Positions 8,416 to 16,813 of a stretch of DNA of 64,000 nucleotides are shown here, in pieces; the first letter of the stretch is position 1, and each line of letters starts with the position of its first letter. Below the pieces are notes generated by a model, which made no database searches, was not told where the DNA came from, and was given only the letters and a program-made list of their open reading frames with translations. The stretch spans positions 2,852,001 through 2,916,000 of the forward strand of contig NZ_JAVLVU010000001.1 in NCBI RefSeq assembly GCF_031951985.1. The letters are read 5' to 3'. This stretch comes from Mucilaginibacter terrae (lineage in GTDB: Bacteria > Bacteroidota > Bacteroidia > Sphingobacteriales > Sphingobacteriaceae). The position numbers were made by a program, and so were the translations under genes.

Positions 8416-8979
8416 ATGGGTAAACTGCTTATTTTCTCTGCACCGTCGGGAGCCGGTAAAACCACCATTGTACACCACCTGCTAACTAAATTTCCTGAGC
8501 TGGAATTTTCTATATCGGCAACCACCCGTGAGCGTCGCGGAGATGAGGTGCATGAGCAAGACTACTATTTTATAAGCAAAGAGGAATTTTTGCACCGTAT
8601 TGCTAAAAAGCAATTTGTAGAGTTTGAAGAAGTGTATTCGGGAACTTTTTACGGCACATTACGTGAAGAAATTGAACGTATATGGAAAAAGGGTAAAACC
8701 GTAATATTTGATATTGATGTGGAGGGAGGCTTGCACCTAAAACGTAAATACCAGGAACAGGCGCTTGCTATCTTCGTTCAACCCCCATCATTAGAGGTTT
8801 TAAAGCAGCGTTTAACCGGACGAGGCACGGATAGCGAAGAAAAATTGAAGGAACGCTTTGCAAAAGCAGAAAAAGAGCTCAATTATGCACCAAAATTCGA
8901 TATTATATTAAAGAATTTTGATTTAGAGACTGCTTGTAAAGAAGCAGAGCAATTAGTGGGTGATTTTTTAAACAAATAG
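8416..8979 (+). CDS. gmk: Guanylate kinase
   Basis: A 187-residue P-loop kinase: Walker A APSGAGKTT (about residues 9-17), the GMP-binding TTRERRGDEVHEQDYYF and the lid region FAKAEKELNYA. It phosphorylates GMP to GDP. Length and motifs are canonical. The ATG at 8416 follows directly on the intergenic repeat. Confidence 0.95.
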   Translation: MGKLLIFSAPSGAGKTTIVHHLLTKFPELEFSISATTRERRGDEVHEQDYYFISKEEFLHRIAKKQFVEFEEVYSGTFYGTLREEIERIWKKGKTVIFDIDVEGGLHLKRKYQEQALAIFVQPPSLEVLKQRLTGRGTDSEEKLKERFAKAEKELNYAPKFDIILKNFDLETACKEAEQLVGDFLNK

Positions 8980-9059
8980 CGGTCATTTTTTGTCCCAAAA
9001 CAGCAAAAACCAGTATTTTATTACTAATTTAACTGCAATTTAAAGCTCAGAATAGCGGA

Positions 9060-9632
9060 ATGAAGATAGGATTGCTGTTTGGATCGTTTAACCCCATTCA
9101 TATCGGGCATTTAATTATTGCCAATTACATGGCCCACTACACCGACCTTGATAAGGTTTGGTTAGTGGTTACCCCGCAAAATCCGTTTAAAAAGTATGGC
9201 GGCTTAATAAACACTTACGACCGGCTTGAGATGGCGCGACTGGCAACCGACCATGCCGATAAGCTGGAAGTAAGCGATGTGGAAATTAAACTCCCGCAAC
9301 CGTCATACACCATTGACACCCTTACCCATTTAAAGGAACAATACCCACAGCACGATTTTGTACTCATTATGGGATCTGATAATTTGGCCGGGCTACATAA
9401 ATGGAAAAACTATAAACTCATACTACGCGACTACAAGGTGTTTGTATACCCCCGTCCCGGCTATGAAAATGCCGAGCTGGCTTCGCACCCATCGGTAACC
9501 ATTACCATGACCCCTCAAATGGAGCTGTCGGCAACCTTTATTCGACAGGCCATTGCCGATAAAAAGAACGTGCAGTTTTTTTTACCCGAGGAAGTGCTGA
9601 AGTTTATAGAGAGTAAGAATCTGTACCGTTAA
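9060..9632 (+). CDS. nadD: Nicotinate-nucleotide adenylyltransferase
   Basis: The 190-residue protein has the nucleotidyltransferase signature GSFNPIHIGH (residues 8-17) and the C-terminal LSATFIR, equivalent to the ISxTxxR motif. It adenylates nicotinate mononucleotide in NAD synthesis. It is the third gene of the yicC-gmk-nadD order, 80 bp after gmk. Confidence 0.94.
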   Translation: MKIGLLFGSFNPIHIGHLIIANYMAHYTDLDKVWLVVTPQNPFKKYGGLINTYDRLEMARLATDHADKLEVSDVEIKLPQPSYTIDTLTHLKEQYPQHDFVLIMGSDNLAGLHKWKNYKLILRDYKVFVYPRPGYENAELASHPSVTITMTPQMELSATFIRQAIADKKNVQFFLPEEVLKFIESKNLYR

Positions 9633-9743
9633 TTTTTGGGGATAATGTGCGCCATTATGAAAACGTAGCAATCTCTGCGCACTGTCTGAATCAGAATTAA
9701 CTTAATTAAAGAAATTTCAAAATTAATTCCCCCTATTCAGTCA

Positions 9744-9762
9744 TGCTGAACTTGTTTCAGCA
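9744..9762. repeat. Short palindrome TGCTGAA...TTCAGCA
   Basis: A 7-bp perfect stem around a 5-base loop, between nadD and miaE. The wording is typical of repeated extragenic palindromes; only this one copy is seen in the window. Confidence 0.5.
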
Positions 9763-9804
9763 CCTCATATGCTAAGTTCATTTACACCATTAACTGCTCC
9801 AACT

Positions 9805-9837
9805 CTTGGCTCCTGGTTCTTGTCTCTTGCATCTAAA
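9805..9837 (+). repeat. Intergenic repeat, TTGGCTCTTG word type (copy 1)
   Basis: This 33-bp unit matches 30 of 33 bases with the unit at 10675-10707, so the two flank miaE as direct repeats. The TTG at 9820-9822 inside it is at the right distance for the miaE -33 element. Confidence 0.7.
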
Positions 9838-9849
9838 CCACTATCTTTA
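9820..9849 (+). promoter_or_regulatory. Promoter of miaE
   Basis: TTG (9820-9822), 19 bp, TATCTTTA (9842-9849). The -7 box differs from consensus only in the last base and ends 4 bp before the GTG start. The -33 element lies within the repeat unit. Confidence 0.6.
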
Positions 9850-9853
9850 CATC

Positions 9854-10453
9854 GTGAGCGAGAAAACCATCCTGAAACTACAATTGCCAACTGATCCGCG
9901 CTGGGTTACTAACGTGGTGGAAAGCAATATTGAAGAAATTTTAACCGACCATGCTTTTTGCGAGCAAAAAGCGGCCAGCAATGCCATTACGCTTATTGTG
10001 CAAAACCCCAACCTGAGCGATCTGGTGCAGGAAATGGCACTATTGGTACAGGAGGAAATGGATCACTTTAAACGCGTACACGATATTATTTTAGCCCGGG
10101 GCTATGTATTGGGCCGCGAGCGTAAAGACGATTACGTAGGTGAACTATTGAAGTTTTTGAGTAAGGGAGGCGGCCGCGAGGTGCAACTGATAGACCGACT
10201 ATTGTTTGCCGCCATGATAGAAGCCCGCAGTTGCGAACGCTTTAAAGTACTGTCCGAAAACATTAACGACCCCGAATTGGCTGCCTTTTATCATGAACTG
10301 ATGATAAGCGAAGCCACACATTATGCCACGTTTATTCGCCTGGCTAAAAAATATGCCGAAACCATAGATGTAGAAGCCCGCTGGAAAGAGTTTTTAGCAT
10401 ATGAAGCCCAGGTAATACAAAACTACGGCAAAAAAGAAACTATTCACGGGTAG
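9854..10453 (+). CDS. miaE: tRNA-(ms2io6A)-hydroxylase-like di-iron protein
   Basis: A 199-residue all-helical protein with ferritin-like iron ligands: Glu in NIEEILTDHAFCEQ, EEMDHFKRVH, EARSCERF and EATHYATF, in the order expected for MiaE, which hydroxylates the isopentenyl adenosine at position 37 of some tRNAs. The open frame begins at TTG 9806, but its first 16 codons are a translation of the intergenic repeat; GTG at 9854, just after the -7 box, gives a normal N-terminus. It is a single gene between repeat units. Confidence 0.88.
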   Translation: MSEKTILKLQLPTDPRWVTNVVESNIEEILTDHAFCEQKAASNAITLIVQNPNLSDLVQEMALLVQEEMDHFKRVHDIILARGYVLGRERKDDYVGELLKFLSKGGGREVQLIDRLLFAAMIEARSCERFKVLSENINDPELAAFYHELMISEATHYATFIRLAKKYAETIDVEARWKEFLAYEAQVIQNYGKKETIHG

Positions 10454-10702
10454 GAAAGCTTTGTTTACTGGCATTTAAGAGGCGATGCAATCGCCAACCC
10501 ATATTAAGCACTCATCACAGATGAGCGCAAGTTTCGAAATCACTTTACCTGTCCTCATAGGGCACTGTAATAAGTGAAAGCATATACTTAGGCCTGTGCT
10601 TTGAACTCGGGGATTGCTTCGACGGCCACCACTCTTACCCTCGCTGTATCGCAATGACGTGATGGAGATATACGCTTGGCTCCTGATTCTTGGCTCTTGC
10701 TT
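10454..10702. other. Intergenic stretch with repeat fragments
   Basis: No gene is seen. It includes a fragment with GGATTGCTTCG and CGCAATGACG words (about 10609-10660), resembling common extragenic repeats, and the second copy of the miaE-flanking unit at its end. Confidence 0.5.
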
Positions 10703-10707
10703 CTAAA
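10675..10707 (+). repeat. Intergenic repeat, TTGGCTCTTG word type (copy 2)
   Basis: Matches the 9805-9837 unit in 30 of 33 positions and shares words with the arms at 14561-14589 and 23909-23940. It overlaps the last codons and stop of the FAD monooxygenase gene on the other strand. Confidence 0.65.
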
Positions 10708-12316
10708 TTCCCTCCGTATTATGCGGTATGCACCCTGCCACATTCTCCAGGTAATTTTTCATCATTTCCAAATCTACAATATCGTTTATTAAGCCAATGT
10801 GCATATCGGGGCGCACAATAATAGTTTTATTCTGATGCTCCTTAATATCGAAGGCATCGTAAATGTGCTGGTTTTTAACCGATGGCGGCAGGTGAAAAAA
10901 GTTAAGCCAGCCATTGTAGTTTTGGGTTATCCACTTGGCCAGGCTAAACAAATACAGTTCCTGCAATGGCCCCATGGTAATGAGGGTAAAGCCCGGCTTG
11001 CTACACCAGGCATGCAGGTCTGTTTCCTGCAACTTCTTTTCATCAAACACTTTTAAGTAGGGTAACCTATCACCGGCTTTAAAGGCTTTTAGCTGGCTCA
11101 GGTGCAGATTTAAATCGCTGTTTTGGTAGCTGATACCTATTTGCGATATCGTTTTAAAAACTTCATGCCTGAATTTCTCTTTTTTCCAAATTCGGTTCAT
11201 TAAAAAAGGCAATGCCAAACGTTTAATCCAACCCGCTACAATGCCACGAGCCATGATGAGGTTAAACGCCCTATCGGTGGTTTTTAACAAATTGGCAGCC
11301 ACAGGCATACGCTCGGCAGCGTAAGAATGCAGCACATCGGGTTTTAAATGCCCTTTTATTACTCCTGCCAGTTTCCAGGCCAGATTATAGGCATCTTGCA
11401 AGCCCGTATTCATGCCCTGCCCCCCAACAGGAGAGTGAATGTGGGCGGCATCGCCAATTAAAAAGCAGCGCCCAATCCTGAATTTATCGGCCATGCGATG
11501 GTGCAGGCCGTAGGTAGTAAACCAGCGGCATTCTTTTATTGTAAACTGCTGGCGAAGTTTTTCGCGCAGGGCAGGCAGTACATCATCAATTATAAGATTG
11601 TCTTTATTTAACAACTTTGAAGGTAGGTTACCCACAATGCGCCATGTATTAGCCTCGGGCATAGGAAAAAATGCAGCAAAGCCCTGTGCGGTGAGGTACA
11701 TGTTCATATAATCGCCGCCTGTGTCCATTACCACATCGGCCAGGTAAAACCGGCTATCGTAAGTATCGCCGTCAAAATGGATATGCTGCCAGCGGCGTAC
11801 AGCGCTGTGGGCACCATCGGCACCAATAAGGTAATCGGCTACAAGACTGTAATCCTGTTCGCCGTTATTTAATTTAGCACTTACCACACCGGTACCTTGT
11901 TGTAATGAAGTAAGGGTTGTATTCCAGTAAACCGGACAACTTTTGCTGGTTAAATAATCGAGCAATACGCGTTCATTTTTATGCTGCTCGTAAATATGGA
12001 TGAACGGGTATGGCGTTTGTCCCTCGCCAGCATTGGCTATTGCAAATGAACCTTTGAGCTTCCCATGGTAATGAAAATTAAACCCTTGTGCCGGTTTCCC
12101 TCCCGCCAGTACCGTATCAATTATTCCTAACTGCCGGTAAATTTCGAGCGAGCGAGATTGTACGGCCAATGCTTTAGAGTACTGCGTTGGCCCCTGTCGC
12201 TTATCAATAATTACGGGCTGAATACCATAGCGCAGCAACTGAGCGGCCATCATTAAACCCGATGGCCCGGCGCCAACTATTATTACTTTTACCGGACTTT
12301 GAGGTATAGGTGCCAT
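10703..12316 (-). CDS. FAD-dependent aromatic monooxygenase (PheA/TfdB type)
   Basis: A 537-residue flavoprotein hydroxylase. The FAD site is seen as VGAGPSG near the N-terminus, the DG motif as YLIGADGAHSAVRR and the GD motif as FLIGDAAHIHSPVGGQGMN. A C-terminal extension (about 400-537) resembles the thioredoxin-like domain of phenol-hydroxylase-type members. Such enzymes hydroxylate aromatic rings with NAD(P)H and oxygen; some modify antibiotics. The substrate is not predictable. ATG at 12316 is preferred to TTG at 12322. It stands alone, 50 bp downstream of a methyltransferase gene on the same strand. Confidence 0.87.
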   Translation of the reverse strand: MAPIPQSPVKVIIVGAGPSGLMMAAQLLRYGIQPVIIDKRQGPTQYSKALAVQSRSLEIYRQLGIIDTVLAGGKPAQGFNFHYHGKLKGSFAIANAGEGQTPYPFIHIYEQHKNERVLLDYLTSKSCPVYWNTTLTSLQQGTGVVSAKLNNGEQDYSLVADYLIGADGAHSAVRRWQHIHFDGDTYDSRFYLADVVMDTGGDYMNMYLTAQGFAAFFPMPEANTWRIVGNLPSKLLNKDNLIIDDVLPALREKLRQQFTIKECRWFTTYGLHHRMADKFRIGRCFLIGDAAHIHSPVGGQGMNTGLQDAYNLAWKLAGVIKGHLKPDVLHSYAAERMPVAANLLKTTDRAFNLIMARGIVAGWIKRLALPFLMNRIWKKEKFRHEVFKTISQIGISYQNSDLNLHLSQLKAFKAGDRLPYLKVFDEKKLQETDLHAWCSKPGFTLITMGPLQELYLFSLAKWITQNYNGWLNFFHLPPSVKNQHIYDAFDIKEHQNKTIIVRPDMHIGLINDIVDLEMMKNYLENVAGCIPHNTEGI

Positions 12317-12366
12317 ACCCAAATATGCTCAGAAAAATCGAGTTTTTTCACCCGAATATCAACAGA

Positions 12367-13077
12367 TTAAGATTTATACAACAGAAATATAGCTGGCCGT
12401 TTGCGCAGATCGGGCTGTTGTTTTTTCCACGTGGCAATAGTTTGCGTTTGTACAAACTCAGTGGCGGCAGTTAAGTCGCAGGCAATACACAGGCGGGTTG
12501 TGGGTTTGCAGCTTTTGAGAATATCCTCTAATAAGGAATCATTCCTGAATGGGGTTTCGATAAACAACTGCGTTTGGCTTAAACGTTCGGCCAGGCCTTC
12601 CAGCTCTTTAATGCGTTTGCTGCGTTCGAACTTATCAATAGGCAAGTAGCCATGAAAGGTAAAGCTTTGTCCGTTAAAGCCAGATGCCATTAGCGCCAAC
12701 AGAATAGAGCTTGGTCCTACCAGCGGAACAACCTTTATGCCGAGACGGTGCGCTTCGGCCACAATTTCGGCACCGGGATCGGCTACGCCGGGGCAACCGG
12801 CCTCGCTCATGAGGCCGGCATCTTTACCTGCCATTAATCCGTCAAAAAACTCTTTCAAATCGGCGTTGCGGTTATGCTTGCCGTAATCATAAATAACCAA
12901 CTGGCTTTGCGGAATAGTTAGCCCGGCCTGCTTTAAAAACTTACGGGCGGTCTTTTCATTTTCCACAATGTACTCGCTTATCTGATTAATGGTTTCAACC
13001 AAATAGGGCGTAAATGAACGGCTCGCGGCGTCATCGGCCAGCGGAACCGGGATGAGGTATAGTGTTCCGGTGGGCAT
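12367..13077 (-). CDS. SAM-dependent methyltransferase, tetrapyrrole-methylase fold (RsmI-like)
   Basis: The 236-residue protein has the glycine-rich loop DAGLMSEAGCPGVADPG and VPLVGPSSILLALMASG, as in RsmI, the 16S rRNA C1402 2'-O-methyltransferase. It is about 50 residues shorter than E. coli RsmI and its N-terminus differs (TLYLIPVPLADD), so it belongs to a short Bacteroidota subgroup whose target is uncertain. I therefore give no symbol. It lies between the FAD monooxygenase and a terminator. Confidence 0.85.
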   Translation of the reverse strand: MPTGTLYLIPVPLADDAASRSFTPYLVETINQISEYIVENEKTARKFLKQAGLTIPQSQLVIYDYGKHNRNADLKEFFDGLMAGKDAGLMSEAGCPGVADPGAEIVAEAHRLGIKVVPLVGPSSILLALMASGFNGQSFTFHGYLPIDKFERSKRIKELEGLAERLSQTQLFIETPFRNDSLLEDILKSCKPTTRLCIACDLTAATEFVQTQTIATWKKQQPDLRKRPAIFLLYKS

Positions 13078-13125
13078 GGTGCAAAGTTGGGGTTTTATTC
13101 AGGCAATTAATAATATCTGTAAATA

Positions 13126-13164
13126 AAAACAGCATAACAGGGCTTAATCTGTTATGCTGTTTTT
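13126..13164 (-). terminator. Intrinsic terminator of the aminotransferase gene
   Basis: The stem AACAGCATAACAG / CTGTTATGCTGTT is perfect, with an 8-base loop and A/T tracts on both sides, so it could act in both directions. On the minus strand it follows the aminotransferase stop by about 15 bp. Confidence 0.85.
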
Positions 13165-13178
13165 TAAATTGCTCGCCT

Positions 13179-14432
13179 TTATTTAAGCAAGCTTAACGCT
13201 TCCTTAATACGTGGTATCATATTTTGAATATCCTCCAAAGTTGATGTACCAACCGATGCCCGGAACCAGGCCACGTCATCGCCCGTACCAAATGCCGAGA
13301 AAGGTACCAAGGCAACCTTGGCTACTTTGATGAGGTAGAAGTTGATATCGGCCGGGGTATGCAGCACGTCGCCCTCGGGAGTGGCTTTACCTACGTAATC
13401 AATTTTAATGGTTAAGTAAATGGCTCCCATTGGCTGTATGGCATCTACCGCAAAGCCTTCGGTTTTTAAATCCTGAAAACCTTTGTACAAGGTATTTAAG
13501 CTATCCTGTATACGGCCGCTAAATTTTTGCAAATAGTTATGTAATTGAGCATCATCCTGAATGTATTTGGCAGCTGCAACCTGTTCGGCTTTAGGTGCCC
13601 AGGCTCCCATATGGCCAACTATGGCTTTCATTTTAGAAATGATGTTCTCCGGACCAAAGCCCCAACCCACACGCACACCGGTAGCGGCAATACATTTTGA
13701 TAAACCGTCGATATAAACCACGTAATCTTTCAATTCAGGACGCAGGGTAACCGGGTCAAAATGCTTCTTGCCAAAGGTTAGCATGGCGTAAATCTGGTCG
13801 TACATAATGTACAAAGGCTTTTCTCCTTCGGCGCGGGTGGCGTTCTCGGCAATTACCAGGTCGCATATTTCTTCCAGGTCGGCCTTTTCAAACATGGTAC
13901 CGGTTGGGTTTTGCGGCGAGCACAGGCAAAGCAGGGTAGCACCTTTTAAGTGCGGAGCTAAATCGGCAGCTTTAGGCAAAAAGTTATTCTCGGCAGTGGT
14001 AATTATGGGCACCTCATTGGCACCGGTAATGTGACAGTAATGGTTATTGTTCCATGACGGTGATGGATAGATCACCTTATCGCCCGGATCAACCAGTGCT
14101 AAAAATATTGAATAAATAATAGGTCGCGATCCGCTTGAGATCAACACCTCGTTAGGGGTAACCTGTATATTATGGTGCTTGGCTAAAAATGCAGCTACCT
14201 GTTTACGCAGGTCGAGTATACCATCGGCCGGTGGGTAGTTGGTTTGATTGTCTTTATACGCTTCGATGATGCCGTCACGCAATTCCTCTGGTATGGGATA
14301 AATATTCGGGTCAAAATCGCCAATGGTAAGGTTGGCAATTTGCTGCCCCTGGCGTTTAAGTTCGTTTATTTCGTTACCTATTTTAATAATCTCAGACCCC
14401 TTTAAGGTTTGAGCCAATACCGATACACTCAT
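13179..14432 (-). CDS. PLP-dependent class I/II aminotransferase
   Basis: The 417-residue protein has fold-type I residues: CSPQNPTG with Asn175, YDQIY with Asp212, GLSK with Lys246 as the Schiff-base lysine, and GVRVGW with Arg254. It matches aspartate/aromatic-type aminotransferases; the amino-acid substrate cannot be fixed from sequence. A TATCTTTG element lies 20 bp upstream of the ATG, and a terminator follows, so it is a single-gene unit. Confidence 0.9.
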   Translation of the reverse strand: MSVSVLAQTLKGSEIIKIGNEINELKRQGQQIANLTIGDFDPNIYPIPEELRDGIIEAYKDNQTNYPPADGILDLRKQVAAFLAKHHNIQVTPNEVLISSGSRPIIYSIFLALVDPGDKVIYPSPSWNNNHYCHITGANEVPIITTAENNFLPKAADLAPHLKGATLLCLCSPQNPTGTMFEKADLEEICDLVIAENATRAEGEKPLYIMYDQIYAMLTFGKKHFDPVTLRPELKDYVVYIDGLSKCIAATGVRVGWGFGPENIISKMKAIVGHMGAWAPKAEQVAAAKYIQDDAQLHNYLQKFSGRIQDSLNTLYKGFQDLKTEGFAVDAIQPMGAIYLTIKIDYVGKATPEGDVLHTPADINFYLIKVAKVALVPFSAFGTGDDVAWFRASVGTSTLEDIQNMIPRIKEALSLLK

Positions 14433-14452
14433 AGTAGTTTGTTAATGAGGGG

Positions 14453-14460
14453 CAAAGATA
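14453..14460 (-). promoter_or_regulatory. -7 element of the aminotransferase gene
   Basis: TATCTTTG on the minus strand is a perfect TAnnTTTG, giving a leader of about 16 nt. The arm of the intergenic inverted repeat begins just upstream. Confidence 0.6.
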
Positions 14461-14467
14461 GGGGTTT

Positions 14468-14589
14468 TAGAGTCAAGAATATAGAGTCAGGAATCAAGAC
14501 TTTAGTTGCAAAAAAAAATTAAAGCACAAAAAAAGCCGCTATTACTAACGGCTTATATCTGTATTCTTGATTCTGTACTCTTGAATCTA
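14468..14589. repeat. Imperfect inverted repeat, TCAAGAAT word type
   Basis: The left arm (14468-14500) pairs with the right arm (14561-14589); TAGAGTCAAGAATATAGAGT matches the complement of the right arm with few differences. The same words form the repeat at 23847-23940. The loop holds the desaturase terminator. Confidence 0.7.
14528..14553 (-). terminator. Intrinsic terminator of the desaturase gene
   Basis: On the minus strand AGCCG, a 10-base loop, CGGCT and a T run of seven. It lies between the arms of the inverted repeat. Confidence 0.75.
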
Positions 14590-14593
14590 TCCC

Positions 14594-15331
14594 CTATGCT
14601 CCAGCCGGCTTTCTCAGCCTGATGATATGCATCCAGTGCATTACCTTCATAACCGGGTAAACAGGGTCAATTTCAAACCAGCGGGCACCAAAATTAGGGC
14701 TGTTGGGGCGTTTGTGGTGATTGTTCTGAAACAGTTCGCCCAGCATTAAAAAGTCGAACGGGGTAGTGTTTTTTGATTTGTCGCCGTTATCGAAGTTAGA
14801 ATAGCCGTATTTGTGGCCGCACCAGTTTACAATAGCACCGTGTAACGGGCCCATAATAAATTGAAGCGGGAGCAACAACCACTGCCACCAGGCCGTAGCA
14901 AACTGAGCGTAAAAAAGCGCATATAATACACCGAAACCAATACGGGTTATAATATGTGAACCATAGTAATCTATTAAGCGCCACTCGGGGTAGTTACCTT
15001 TAAACTGCGCATCAGGTTCTTTTACCCTTTTTTCGTACAGCCTGAAACTAATGGCCGTGCGGTACATCATCTGAAATACGTCGGTAAAAAAATGGGGCGA
15101 ATGCGGGTCTTTTTCGGTATCGCTGTATGCATGATGCTCGCGGTGCATAATGGCATAAGCGCGCGGATTTAAAAAAGAGGAACCCTGAGTTACAAACGTT
15201 AAAAAATGGAATAAACGCTCGGTAAATTTGGGCGTGCTGTACATTTTATGAGCAGCATAACGGTGCAAATAAAACGTTTGAAAGAACAACGATAAGAACC
15301 AATGGGCAATAAAGAATATTATTATGATCAC
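14594..15331 (-). CDS. Fatty acid (acyl-CoA type) desaturase
   Basis: A 245-residue membrane di-iron protein with the three histidine boxes: HRYAAH (23-28), HREHH (63-67) and NNHH (203-206), plus His173 in NWCGHKYG. Hydrophobic segments flank the boxes. It would insert a double bond in membrane fatty acids. The start is GTG at 15331; the MIIIIFFIAHWF N-terminus agrees with relatives that begin shortly before the first membrane segment. It is a single gene with its own terminator. Confidence 0.9.
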   Translation of the reverse strand: MIIIIFFIAHWFLSLFFQTFYLHRYAAHKMYSTPKFTERLFHFLTFVTQGSSFLNPRAYAIMHREHHAYSDTEKDPHSPHFFTDVFQMMYRTAISFRLYEKRVKEPDAQFKGNYPEWRLIDYYGSHIITRIGFGVLYALFYAQFATAWWQWLLLPLQFIMGPLHGAIVNWCGHKYGYSNFDNGDKSKNTTPFDFLMLGELFQNNHHKRPNSPNFGARWFEIDPVYPVMKVMHWMHIIRLRKPAGA

Positions 15332-15436
15332 AGTTATACAAGTGTGTGTTATAGTGTATTATATAAAATAATGCACCTTAAATTTGTTTGCGCAAAGGTA
15401 ACATTAAAAATTCAAGATGTTAATAGTTTTCCACAA

Positions 15437-15464
15437 TAAAAAACCGGCCTTATGCAGACCGGTT
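15437..15464 (-). terminator. Intrinsic terminator of the luciferase-like gene
   Basis: On the minus strand AAACCGGTC, a short loop, GGCCGGTTT and a T run. It sits 23 bp beyond the stop codon. Confidence 0.8.
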
Positions 15465-15486
15465 TGCATTAATTTAAACGCAATAA

Positions 15487-16536
15487 TTACAAGATTATTG
15501 CCTCGTTAAAATCCTGTTTTGGCACCGGCAGTTCAAACTGTTGTGCTATTAATTCGTACGATTTTAGCCTGTCGTCAAAATCTTCGGCTATGGTAACCAG
15601 CATTACTTCGTCAACATTATAGGTGTTGGCCAGGCGGGTAATAATGTCTTTCATTTGCCCGGGCGTACCGGTTATTACACGGCGGCGGTTCATGCGTATG
15701 CGCTCTAAATCCTGTGCGGTGTATTCGGCATCTTTTACATCCTCATAACTTAAAGGCACTATGCCGCCGCCCTTTTCAAACTGCAAAAAGCGGTAATCCA
15801 TTACGGCCTGGTGCTGGCGTAGTTTTTCTTCATCCTCCGAGCAAAAAGCAAATATGGCTACGTTGGCCTCAGGCTGAGGGAGATCAGCCGATGGCTGGAA
15901 ACGGGCGCGATACAATTCAACCGCCTGCGCGCCGCCAACCGGGTTTATAAAATGGGCAAACGAAAAGCCCATGCCAAAATGCGCAGCAAACAAACTGCTT
16001 TGCCCGCTCGAACTTAACAGCCACATGCCCGGCACAGTATCAACCTGCGGAATGGCGCGTATTTTGGCGGCAACGGGGCCGGTTTCGGCGGTATCGTGAA
16101 AGTAATTTTGCAGGTCCATCAGCTGTTCTACAAAATCCTGCTCGCTAAATTTATTGGATGGGTTTAATACCGATGCCGTAATGCGATCGGTACCCGGCGC
16201 ACGGCCCATGCCCAAGTCAATACGACCGGGATACAAGGCTTCCAGCATCCTGAAGTTTTCAGACACCTTCAATGCACTATGGTTAGGCAGCATTATACCA
16301 CCCGAACCCAAGCGAATGTTTTTAGTTTGCGAACCCAGGTGAGCAATAAGCACTTCGGGGGTTGAGCCAGCCAGGCTGCCGGTGTTATGATGTTCGGACA
16401 CCCAAAAGCGGGTGTAGCCTAATGAGTCGGTTAATTTGGCCAGTTCAACCGTTTCCTGTACGGCACGGCTGGCGGTAACGCCTTTACGCACGGGCGACTG
16501 GTCGAGCACACTTAAACGAATGTTTTTCATAGTCAT
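15487..16536 (-). CDS. LLM-class flavin-dependent oxidoreductase
   Basis: The 349-residue protein is a bacterial luciferase-fold flavin enzyme: LSVLDQSP near the start, RFWVSEHHN, RLGSGGIMLPNHSALKVSE and GRIDLGMGRAPGTD are typical of the group often called MsnO8/YhbW-like. Such enzymes use FMNH2 and oxygen; the substrate is unknown. Two ATGs (16536 and 16530) are possible, with little effect on the product. It is a single gene. Confidence 0.88.
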   Translation of the reverse strand: MTMKNIRLSVLDQSPVRKGVTASRAVQETVELAKLTDSLGYTRFWVSEHHNTGSLAGSTPEVLIAHLGSQTKNIRLGSGGIMLPNHSALKVSENFRMLEALYPGRIDLGMGRAPGTDRITASVLNPSNKFSEQDFVEQLMDLQNYFHDTAETGPVAAKIRAIPQVDTVPGMWLLSSSGQSSLFAAHFGMGFSFAHFINPVGGAQAVELYRARFQPSADLPQPEANVAIFAFCSEDEEKLRQHQAVMDYRFLQFEKGGGIVPLSYEDVKDAEYTAQDLERIRMNRRRVITGTPGQMKDIITRLANTYNVDEVMLVTIAEDFDDRLKSYELIAQQFELPVPKQDFNEAIIL

Positions 16537-16813
16537 AGTTTGTGCAAAAATCAGGTTATTGGTTTAAATAGCTTGTAATTATTTGTTTTATGGCATGCGG
16601 CTTACAAATTAGGATTAGCTAAACTTGAGCAATTTTCCTGTTTACCAAAAATTAACCGCTGGGAAATTTTACATTAACCTTCAATTTAAAAAGAGGGCAT
16701 TTAGGCTGATTTAAGACTATTAGTTTTTTAAAAACTTCAATATGCTTATTTTCACGCCTTTAAATAATTCTCCCGGGCGCTAACCATTTGCTAAATCGCT
16801 GGTATAAAAAATT

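Noticed and set aside
9806..9853. Upstream extension of miaE from TTG
   Set aside because: It translates the intergenic repeat and the -7 box, so GTG 9854 is preferred.
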